Shown: positions 57,040-64,000 of the stretch, in pieces
How positions within the stretch are numbered: position 1 is the first letter of the stretch
How the letters are laid out: the number at the start of each line of letters is the position of its first letter
Source of the DNA: Psychromonas sp. Urea-02u-13
Lineage (GTDB): Bacteria; Pseudomonadota; Gammaproteobacteria; Enterobacterales; Psychromonadaceae
DNA: 64,000 nt
NCBI RefSeq assembly: GCF_002835995.1
Contig: NZ_PJBZ01000054.1
Location: 1-64,000, forward strand
Direction: 5' to 3'
Translations under genes and position numbers: made by a program
Notes under the pieces: model-generated
The model's database searches: none
Told to the model about the DNA's origin: nothing
Seen by the model: the letters and a program-made list of their open reading frames with translations, nothing else

Positions 57040-57660
57040 TTAAGTTTTAGTGTTCGCTGTAATTAAGTTCGGTATTAGTCGATTCAAGCGGTAATACCAG
57101 CCTTTAAGACGTTTAAAAAAGAGTGCCATGATGATACTTCCTGCTAGAAAAGAGAGTATTAATAGCGAAATAAGTGTTTCTAATGTTTGCTCTTGAGAAT
57201 CAAAAATAATGCGTAAAATATGATCTTGTCTTAGTGATATTCTAATGTAGCCAATCTTCTCATCTTCTTTATATAATTCGGCGATATAAGGAATAATGCC
57301 TTTGATCTCTTTACCTGATGAAGGGTTTATTTTTAACAGGATAGGTAATAATAACGGCTCATTTGACTGGAACAATACCTTGCCTAAATTATCGTAAATC
57401 GTCGCATCACGCACCATAGGGTCGTTACTTAAATCATTAATTAATAGCTGTAAATCTTTGTTTTTTTGTTGAGCAAGGTAACGAGCAGCCTCCGCCGCAG
57501 CCAAATTAGTTAGCGAGTATGAGAATTTTTCAGTTTGTTGGTAGCGCACTTCATTGGAGATAACGCGTAATGCATTTAATTGAAAAATAATAATAATAGA
57601 AACGACTAATAAACCGCTAATTTGAAAAAATCGTAAGCAGTAATACATTTTTTTATTCAT
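57040..57660 (-). CDS. ytjB: YtjB/Smp family membrane protein
   Basis: A 206-residue protein with an N-terminal transmembrane helix (about 10-30), a periplasmic domain and a second helix near the C-terminus (about 160-182). The pattern AAAEAARYLAQQKNKDLQLLINDLSNDPMVRDATIYDNLGKVLFQS is typical of Smp (AhpA). In E. coli smp also lies divergent from serB, as here. Function is poorly known. Confidence 0.88.
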   Translation of the reverse strand: MNKKMYYCLRFFQISGLLVVSIIIIFQLNALRVISNEVRYQQTEKFSYSLTNLAAAEAARYLAQQKNKDLQLLINDLSNDPMVRDATIYDNLGKVLFQSNEPLLLPILLKINPSSGKEIKGIIPYIAELYKEDEKIGYIRISLRQDHILRIIFDSQEQTLETLISLLILSFLAGSIIMALFFKRLKGWYYRLNRLIPNLITANTKT

Positions 57661-57763
57661 CGATTATTCCTTGGGATCGCTTGTAATCGTTAAAAGCAAT
57701 CGCTATTGTTATTGCGCTTCAGTGGATGAGGCTCATCTCATTATAAATGATAGGTATATTACT

Positions 57764-58807
57764 GTGAAAACGATACAAAAAATGCACATCCCTTCAACAT
57801 CTCAGTCATTAATTCAATGGAGAGATGCTTTAAAACAAGATGTTACTAATCTTGAGTCTCTTTTATTTCAAAAAGGCATATTAACACAGATTAACGATCC
57901 TGCCTTTGTAAAAAAATCTGAATTGATTGTGATGGGGAAATCATTTTCTTGCGAAGAACTAAGCGCTTTATTAACCCTATTAAATGAGCAAGGTATCGAC
58001 TCTATAATGCTTTGCTCACCAGAGGAAATTGCAGGTGTTAGCACTATCAGATTGTTATTAAATGCATTTCCAACGTCATTAAAAAAACGATTAGATGAAT
58101 TTAGTAAAAGCAGTGCACTTGATTTTGCGTTAATGGAAAGCTTTCCAGATTGGTCGCAGCCAGGTCTTGTGTTAATGGATATGGACTCAACCACAATACA
58201 AATTGAATGTATTGATGAGATTGCACGACTGTATGGTGTAGGCGAGCAAGTTTCAGCGGTGACAGCACTTGCGATGCAAGGCAAGCTTGATTTTAATGAA
58301 AGCTTGCGTACACGTGTCGGCAAGCTGGAGAATATGCCACTTTCTATTATGGATGAAGTCGCAGACAACATGCCATTAATGCCGGGTTTACAAACCTTAA
58401 TTGCAGGGCTCAAAAAGGCAGGCTGGAAAGTCGCGATTGCGTCAGGCGGGTTTAACTATTTTGCAGACAGACTAAAACAAGATCATGGGTTTGATTTTAC
58501 CATCGCTAATACATTAGAAGTGGCTGATGGCGCCTTAACAGGAAAAGTTGTTGGCGAAATAGTCAATGCAGATGTAAAAGCGCGTACGTTAATAGAGCTC
58601 GCGAAACAATACGATATTCCAATGACACAAACCATTGCTATTGGTGATGGTGCGAATGATTTAGTGATGATGGCCGCTTCAGCAATGGGCATTGCGATTC
58701 ATGCAAAACCTATCGTACAAGAACAAGCTGCAATATCATTGAACAGTTTAGATTTAGAAGGTGCTCTCGCTATTTTAAGTGCAAATAGCAGTACTAATTG
58801 GTCTTAA
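57764..58807 (+). CDS. serB: Phosphoserine phosphatase SerB
   Basis: It dephosphorylates O-phosphoserine in the last step of serine synthesis. HAD-family motifs: MDMDSTTIQIECIDEIA (nucleophile Asp), ASGGF (motif II), Lys in NADVKARTL, and GDGANDLVMMAAS. An N-terminal ACT-like region precedes them. The start is uncertain: I give the GTG at 57764 (about 347 residues); the open frame runs back to a TTG at 57671 and an ATG at 57782 is also in frame, none with a strong ribosome-binding site. It is divergent from ytjB. Confidence 0.92.
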   Translation: MKTIQKMHIPSTSQSLIQWRDALKQDVTNLESLLFQKGILTQINDPAFVKKSELIVMGKSFSCEELSALLTLLNEQGIDSIMLCSPEEIAGVSTIRLLLNAFPTSLKKRLDEFSKSSALDFALMESFPDWSQPGLVLMDMDSTTIQIECIDEIARLYGVGEQVSAVTALAMQGKLDFNESLRTRVGKLENMPLSIMDEVADNMPLMPGLQTLIAGLKKAGWKVAIASGGFNYFADRLKQDHGFDFTIANTLEVADGALTGKVVGEIVNADVKARTLIELAKQYDIPMTQTIAIGDGANDLVMMAASAMGIAIHAKPIVQEQAAISLNSLDLEGALAILSANSSTNWS

Positions 58808-58816
58808 TCGCGATTA

Positions 58817-58862
58817 GATGAAACAAGCGATAAGCGCAATGCTTACTGCTTGTTTCTTTAGA
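58817..58862 (+). terminator. Hairpin after serB, likely terminator
   Basis: The stem gaaacaagc...gcttgtttc has an inner part (gataagc / gcttactg) and is followed by ttta. Confidence 0.6.
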
Positions 58863-58889
58863 CGTGAGCGCTCTCAGGCTAACAACTAA

Positions 58890-61244
58890 CTAGTTGGCTA
58901 ATTTAACCTCTTTTTTTTCAACCGTACTGATAATATCTGCTGTTCGGTCTGTTATCTCAATCATCGCTTCCACTGCGTGTAATTCCTCTTCAAGTTTCTT
59001 CGTTAAATGAATCGCAAAGCGTGAAATAGCACGTACTTCATTTTTAATACTGTCTATATCTACGTTAGGCAGTGGCGTCAAACGATAGTGCAGTGCGTAG
59101 AAGGAGGCATTAAATTGACTCTCACGGATAAACGTTGCTTTTGCTTGGTCTGATTTGAAATCTTCATCAAGAAAGCTACTCACTTTCAATTGTTGTTTTT
59201 CATCTTTGACCACTTTGATATAAATCAGCGCTTCTTTATTTAATGATCCTGCTTCACTTGCTTTTAAAGGTTGTGTAATCAGACGCTCATAAAGCTGGTT
59301 GTTTGCTAGTGGAGAGTAATTTACTTCATGCTTGTTATCACTAAACATGGAAAAAAGTGCATGCAAAGGGTGGTCTGTGGTTTCCATTGCTGCAAAGGTG
59401 ATTTTATGACGAGCACCGATTTTACTGATAAAAAAGACCGTATTGGTAAACGATTCTTCGGCAACTTCAATCAGATGTTTTCCCGGTGGCTGCTGTTTTT
59501 CTTTTAAAGGTCTACAGGTGAAATGTTTGGCATTATTTTTCACTAAAACGGAAAAAAATTGTTGGCATATATCGAGCGTTTTTTTATCGCATACCTGTAG
59601 GTGTAATATATTGTTAGCACCTGTTCTAACCACTTTGTACTGCAAATTTGAAAGGGCAAACTTTTTAGAGATTTTTTGTAACTCAGTTAAATTAACCGTT
59701 AATTTGGTTGAAGTTGAGAATGCCGTAATTTGATTCAGTTTTATTTTTAAACCGGTATAAGAAAAATCAATAATCTTGCCATTATAAGCACTCTTTTTAT
59801 CTGCAACCGAAAGGTTACTTGAGTACAGGTAGCGTGCCTCTTTACGTTGCTCAGTAGAAAAAAGGGTAAACACAGGGGTAGGCGCAATGGTGTTTTCATT
59901 ACGATGTACAAACTGATTGAGTTGGTTTACATCACTCTTACTCAGTTCTTCATCGATGACAAAAGGGTAAGCCTTACTTAATCGTTGTAAGGTCGCCATA
60001 TGTGTCACTTTTTTAAATATCGCGGGAACAGGCTCTGCGACCTGTTGTCGTTTGGCTGTTTGATATTGGTAATCTGATAATGTTAAGTGGTACACCCGCC
60101 AATTTGACTTACTACGGCCATAGTTAATAAAAGTGTGTTTGAGGTCTTTCTCAATGAGTTCTTCTTCGCTTGCAGAAAGAAAATATTGTTTACCTTTCAC
60201 CGTATGAGTAAAAGTATAAATGGTCGTACTATCTAACGTCTGCATACTGGCAATCAGTTTAATTAAGCGTAATTCATTAAACAAAAAGTTGAGCTGGTTA
60301 ACGCCTTCGCAGTGCCATTCATTGAGTAACTGCTGATTGATTTTGTTTTTTAATGCAAAAATAAACGGCGAAGGAGCATGGGCATCAAGACAAATTGGCA
60401 GTGTATTCATCTGGGCCAGATAACTTTGCTTTAAAGCGCTTATTTTGGCTAATTGGTAGTAATAATGTACATCTATTTTGTATTTGTATTGATTAAGGCG
60501 AATAAATTCACTCATGAAGGTGAGAAAACGCTGCTTGTCATCTGCATAATTAAGATACAAATAGTGGCTATCATCAGCATCACTTTCTTGTTTTACGAGT
60601 TGATAAGTTATCGGCTCTTTTAATACTTTCTCATGATATTCAAGATCTAACCCAGAAAAAGTAAGTGACATTAACGTTTGAGGCTGAAATTGAATATGCT
60701 CTTTTAATTTCAATTTCACACCCGAAAGAGAAATATTAGAAGTGTGGGCCTTCAACGCTTTTCCATCACTAAGGGTGATCGTGATATCAGAAACAAAAAA
60801 CATACGTGGTGCGCCACGTTTATTCTTTTGTGAAAGCGTGATCAGTTCACATTGCTCTTGTGTTATGACTTTGGTTTCTGGTGAGCGCTGTTGGGATTTT
60901 TTCTTGATTTTTTCTAGTGCGATATAGGCGTGTACCGCTTCATATACACCGACGGTATAAAGTCCGTATAGCGTTATATTTTTCTGTAATACAACCGTAG
61001 TGGGCTTTGTTAAATAGTGCTTTAATTTGTCCTGTTCAACAAGGTCACATTTCTCTGTGACCTTGTCTCGTATGTCGAGTATACGTTGGCAGGGTTTCGC
61101 AAGGCGACTGAGTTCCATTTTGATGAGAAACTTATCACTTGCACTTTCACCAAATAATATCTTATTGAGAAGGTCATTGAAATCGGGCTCATTACGCAGT
61201 GGGATGAGCTCAATTATTTGAGTTTGATAGGCCTTTAAATCCAT
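58890..61244 (-). CDS. Large protein with two PilZ domains
   Basis: A 784-residue cytoplasmic protein. The first PilZ-like domain (about residues 150-250) reads PRMFFVSDI then NISLSGVKLKL; the second (about 460-560) reads EQRKEARYLYSSN then IIDFSYTGLKIKL. The second keeps an RxxxR-type (KEARY) and D-x-S-x-x-G-like motif (DFSYTG); the first has NxSxxG. The rest is helical and unassigned. It probably binds c-di-GMP and acts on motility or surface functions, which is an inference. It is transcribed away from serB; a second small PilZ protein is encoded 144 nt upstream. Confidence 0.8.
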   Translation of the reverse strand: MDLKAYQTQIIELIPLRNEPDFNDLLNKILFGESASDKFLIKMELSRLAKPCQRILDIRDKVTEKCDLVEQDKLKHYLTKPTTVVLQKNITLYGLYTVGVYEAVHAYIALEKIKKKSQQRSPETKVITQEQCELITLSQKNKRGAPRMFFVSDITITLSDGKALKAHTSNISLSGVKLKLKEHIQFQPQTLMSLTFSGLDLEYHEKVLKEPITYQLVKQESDADDSHYLYLNYADDKQRFLTFMSEFIRLNQYKYKIDVHYYYQLAKISALKQSYLAQMNTLPICLDAHAPSPFIFALKNKINQQLLNEWHCEGVNQLNFLFNELRLIKLIASMQTLDSTTIYTFTHTVKGKQYFLSASEEELIEKDLKHTFINYGRSKSNWRVYHLTLSDYQYQTAKRQQVAEPVPAIFKKVTHMATLQRLSKAYPFVIDEELSKSDVNQLNQFVHRNENTIAPTPVFTLFSTEQRKEARYLYSSNLSVADKKSAYNGKIIDFSYTGLKIKLNQITAFSTSTKLTVNLTELQKISKKFALSNLQYKVVRTGANNILHLQVCDKKTLDICQQFFSVLVKNNAKHFTCRPLKEKQQPPGKHLIEVAEESFTNTVFFISKIGARHKITFAAMETTDHPLHALFSMFSDNKHEVNYSPLANNQLYERLITQPLKASEAGSLNKEALIYIKVVKDEKQQLKVSSFLDEDFKSDQAKATFIRESQFNASFYALHYRLTPLPNVDIDSIKNEVRAISRFAIHLTKKLEEELHAVEAMIEITDRTADIISTVEKKEVKLAN

Positions 61245-61388
61245 AAATAACTATATTTCATCCAATTATTTCTATTATTATATTCAACATATCTGCGCAG
61301 TCGCTTACTGTTGAGTGATTACATATTAAAGACTAGGAAGTCGTGCGAGAGAAAAGGTTACCCCAACGATTTCTGAGGCACTTTAGTA

Positions 61389-61769
61389 CTAGTCTTCATC
61401 TAAATTAATAAGTTGTGACATTTCGCGGTGCATTAATTCACTATCTGCAAGGTTTAATTGAATTAAGCGTTTGAGATGTGAAATGCTTTCTAAACTCAGT
61501 GTTAAGAATTTAATGCCCAGTAAGTCTTCTTTCTGGTGACATATAATCCCATTAATTTCCAAAATGATATCAGATCCTGCCAGTGTTAGGTTTAAATTAA
61601 CCAATGCATCCGGTTCATCGTGCCATGCTTCTGGACGATGCACTAAGGCTCCATTTAATGAAATATCTACTAATTCAGTTTTTGATATTTCTATTTCACC
61701 TGCGACCTCTTCACTTAGTGAACAGTCACCAGAAAAAATAACTCGTGAAAATCGACGTCTTTCTGACAT
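61389..61769 (-). CDS. Single-domain PilZ protein
   Basis: A 126-residue protein with the c-di-GMP-binding motifs RRRFSRV at residues 4-10 and DISLNGALV further on (RxxxR and D/NxSxxG types). It resembles the short Vibrio PilZ proteins of the PlzD kind. It probably signals by binding c-di-GMP and a partner protein. It lies just upstream of the large two-PilZ gene on the same strand. Confidence 0.88.
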   Translation of the reverse strand: MSERRRFSRVIFSGDCSLSEEVAGEIEISKTELVDISLNGALVHRPEAWHDEPDALVNLNLTLAGSDIILEINGIICHQKEDLLGIKFLTLSLESISHLKRLIQLNLADSELMHREMSQLINLDED

Positions 61770-61783
61770 TTTTATTTCCTATT

Positions 61784-62449
61784 TTAGTTGATATTACAAA
61801 TATATTGCTTATATATCATAGGTAACTGTTGGCAAATTAGCGACTTACCGAGGACATTATTTTTGTTAATGAGATCATAAATAACATCAATAGTTAATTT
61901 TTCTAAACAGCCTTGTGAAATAGGGCGATAACTAATATGCCACGGCTCGGCAGCAACGCCACCTTGGTAAGTTTGATAGGGGCGATAAAAACCAAAGGTG
62001 CCCATATTCTCTGATAACCATTGGTTTAATTCAAAGAAATAACCTGACTGCTGATACTCAGAACACACTAATTGAAGCTTTTTCCCTTGAGGTAATAGGC
62101 TTGGGTCATAGATATCAATATCGGTGCCCCAATGATGACGACTTACACCCGGTAACGCTGACCAGTGTAAAATAGCGAAGAGCTTTTCTAATTCAGAAAG
62201 TTGCTCTGTATCAAGTGGTGTTTCATCTTTATTAAGCAGCGGGGCTTTTCCTGCGTACTTATTATTCCAAATTAATCGTTGTCGTTCAAAACTTCGAAAG
62301 CCACTGGCAATTTGTAAATTAAAACCTGCTTTTTTAGCACTTTCTTGCAGTGCTAAAAAAGGAGCAACCACATCACTGTGAATCGCTGTACGCGCATCAA
62401 GTTGAGTCAAATGTGTTTCTATTTGACCCGTGAGCTCTGTTATTTGCAT
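61784..62449 (-). CDS. Peptidase M15 family (D-alanyl-D-alanine carboxypeptidase-like)
   Basis: A 221-residue metal-dependent peptidase of the VanY/LdcB type, which trims D-Ala from peptidoglycan or releases small peptides. Zinc ligands are visible in [11 protein letters not shown] (His, Asp) and EPWHISY (His), with SGFRS upstream. No signal peptide is apparent, so it may act in the cytoplasm or be a shortened form. It overlaps dapE by 10 nt and follows it in the same operon. Confidence 0.85.
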   Translation of the reverse strand: MQITELTGQIETHLTQLDARTAIHSDVVAPFLALQESAKKAGFNLQIASGFRSFERQRLIWNNKYAGKAPLLNKDETPLDTEQLSELEKLFAILHWSALPGVSRHHWGTDIDIYDPSLLPQGKKLQLVCSEYQQSGYFFELNQWLSENMGTFGFYRPYQTYQGGVAAEPWHISYRPISQGCLEKLTIDVIYDLINKNNVLGKSLICQQLPMIYKQYICNIN

Positions 62450-63579
62450 GCTAATAGGTTTTCTAAAGTAAGTGCATAGATATCAACTAAAGACTCTAAA
62501 TCGTCGATATTCACGCTTTCATTGATTTTATGAATGGTTTTATTACTTGGACCTAATTCTACAACCTGCGCACCTGTTGGGGCGATAAAACGTGCATCTG
62601 ATGTGCCACCACTTGTTGAAAGTTCAGTGGTTAAGCCAGTCACTGTTTTAATCGCTTGGCTTGCTGCATCTGTTAATGAACCTGGTTGGGTGATAAAAGG
62701 AGAACCGTTATAAGTCCACTTTACATCAAAAGCAACATCATGACTTTTTAGTATTTCTTCAACACGTGCGGTGATTTGATCTGCCGTTAATTCTGTTGAA
62801 TAACGGAAGTTACATTGAATATGTGCCTGTGCAGGCACCACATTACTTGCACCAGTACCTGAATTGAAATTAGTGATTTGGAAACTAGTCGGCGGAAAAT
62901 ATGCATTGCCACTATCCCAGGTCGTCGCAGTCAGCTCTGTCATCGCTGACATACAATTATGAATCGGGTTCTTCACTAAATGAGGATAAGCAACATGGCC
63001 TTGTACACCATTAATGGTTAAATCGGCTGTCAGGGAGCCGCGGCGGCCATTTTTGATGGTATCACCCACGTGATCGGTACTTGAAGGTTCACCAACAATG
63101 CAATAATCGATTTTTTCATTACGTGCTTCGAGTGTATCAATGACACGTGTTGTGCCATTAATAAATGGGCCTTCTTCATCGCTGGTGATGAGCATCGCGA
63201 TAGAGCCATTATGATCTTGATTATTTTCAATGAATTTTTCAAGGCCAACCATAAATGCAGCTAGTCCACTCTTCATATCAGCAGCACCTCGTCCATAAAG
63301 GTAGCCATCAATGACGGTCGGTTCAAAAGGAGGGCACTTCCATAGGTGCTCAGGTCCGGTCGGCACAACATCAGTATGGCCTGCAAAACATAATAAAGGT
63401 TTTTCACTGCCGCGACGTGCCCAAAGGTTAAGCGTATCTTCAAACTCCATGACTTCACAGGTAAAGCCGATTTTTTCTAAACGTTTAATTAGTAGTGGTT
63501 GGCATCCCGCATCATTAGGCGTGAGGGATGGACGGCTTATTAAATCTTTTAAAAGTGCTAATACAGGAGAGTCTGACAT
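62440..63579 (-). CDS. dapE: Succinyl-diaminopimelate desuccinylase DapE
   Basis: A zinc-dependent hydrolase of the lysine/diaminopimelate pathway. Metal ligands sit in [12 protein letters not shown] (His, with the supporting Asp), [10 protein letters not shown] (bridging Asp) and SDEEGP (Glu pair), and GGTSDARF and the final His in [10 protein letters not shown] are present. At 379 residues it matches E. coli DapE. The yffB-dapE order is as in E. coli. Confidence 0.96.
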   Translation of the reverse strand: MSDSPVLALLKDLISRPSLTPNDAGCQPLLIKRLEKIGFTCEVMEFEDTLNLWARRGSEKPLLCFAGHTDVVPTGPEHLWKCPPFEPTVIDGYLYGRGAADMKSGLAAFMVGLEKFIENNQDHNGSIAMLITSDEEGPFINGTTRVIDTLEARNEKIDYCIVGEPSSTDHVGDTIKNGRRGSLTADLTINGVQGHVAYPHLVKNPIHNCMSAMTELTATTWDSGNAYFPPTSFQITNFNSGTGASNVVPAQAHIQCNFRYSTELTADQITARVEEILKSHDVAFDVKWTYNGSPFITQPGSLTDAASQAIKTVTGLTTELSTSGGTSDARFIAPTGAQVVELGPSNKTIHKINESVNIDDLESLVDIYALTLENLLACK

Positions 63580-63588
63580 TTGTGTTCC

Positions 63589-63936
63589 TTAAATGGCGAA
63601 AAATGCTTGGTATGTTTCAGCTTTAAAACCCAAAATCGGGGTGTTGTTACTGATTAATAAAGGGCGTTTGATTAACGTGGGAAATTCAATAAACAGGGGG
63701 ATGGCAGTGGCTTCGCTGAGTGATTCCTTTTGCTCTGCGCTAAGTGCTCGAAAACTCGTGCTGCGTTTATTAAGTAAGTCTGTCCACGCGAGGTTTTTAA
63801 GAAACACGGTAAGCAGTGCTTCATCTAAACCCTCTTTTCGATAATCGTGAAAAGTATAAGTAATGTTATTGGTGATTAACCATTTTTGTGCTTTTTTAAC
63901 TGTGTCGCAGTTCGGGATGCCGTAGAGAGTCGTCAC
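63589..63936 (-). CDS. yffB: ArsC/Spx-family protein YffB
   Basis: A 115-residue thioredoxin-fold protein of the ArsC/Spx family. It has the single-Cys motif YGIPNCDTVKKAQKWL and the C-terminal IKRPLLI motif; no other Cys, so it is not a classical arsenate reductase. It lies 9 nt upstream of dapE, in the same operon as in E. coli. Function is not established. Confidence 0.93.
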   Translation of the reverse strand: MTTLYGIPNCDTVKKAQKWLITNNITYTFHDYRKEGLDEALLTVFLKNLAWTDLLNKRSTSFRALSAEQKESLSEATAIPLFIEFPTLIKRPLLISNNTPILGFKAETYQAFFAI

Positions 63937-64000
63937 AACTGTTTATCCATTGAAAATAAAAACAATTATAACAGAAGAAGAGAGGGGATCAGAAACAAAA

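Overview
The window is about 64 kb of AT-rich gammaproteobacterial chromosome. Gene content and order (a Lap-type adhesin system, radD, a marine-type porin, priC/dinG, napFDABC beside moa and mod genes, serB/ytjB, yffB-dapE, many c-di-GMP proteins, a GH19 chitinase) suggest a cold-adapted marine genus such as Psychromonas or a relative. The genus is an inference from protein character and gene order; no 16S rRNA gene is present. I found no tRNA, rRNA, CRISPR array or complete transposase gene.

Layout. 1-12161: a biofilm-adhesin locus with the 3' part of a LapA-like RTX adhesin (broken by two apparent 1-nt deletions and a tandem TAG TAG), a type I exporter (LapB/LapC/LapE-like), an OmpA-like lipoprotein, a LapG-like periplasmic protease and a LapD-like c-di-GMP receptor. 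12249-16348: a small gene truncated by a MITE-like element, radD, and a porin. 16778-30037: the most unusual part, a thiazole/oxazole-modified peptide (TOMM) type RiPP locus. It holds a giant kinase/cyclase-like/ATPase/TPR protein, a 378-residue putative precursor ending in a Ser/Thr/Cys-containing tail, two paralogous YcaO cyclodehydratase fusions flanking an asparagine-synthetase-like amidotransferase, then a GGDEF protein and an FHA/winged-helix protein that may form part of its signalling. 30460-37164: small proteins, acylphosphatase, a chemoreceptor, and the dinG-yfcA-priC-DUF2496 operon. 37188-51068: a nitrate respiration and molybdenum block (NarQP-like two-component system, moaA behind a Moco riboswitch, napFDABC behind an FNR-type site, mobA, moaB, moaCDE, modABC). 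51186-64000: an EAL protein, secreted protease, YggL-like protein, DUF5610-like protein, GH19 chitinase, ytjB/serB, two PilZ proteins, an M15 peptidase, dapE and yffB.

How the parts work together. In the Lap circuit, LapD-like binding of c-di-GMP would restrain LapG, which otherwise cuts the adhesin at a di-alanine site; that site (TAAG) is visible at 91-102. The molybdenum block links supply (ModABC), cofactor synthesis (Moa/Mob) and use (NapA), with oxygen control (FNR site) and cofactor feedback (riboswitch). In the TOMM locus the precursor is followed by a strong hairpin and then by the enzymes; no dehydrogenase, dedicated protease or exporter is visible nearby.

Two families of short non-coding inverted-repeat elements are scattered through the window. 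Two of their copies sit inside the nap operon, and one cuts off the 5' end of a gene.
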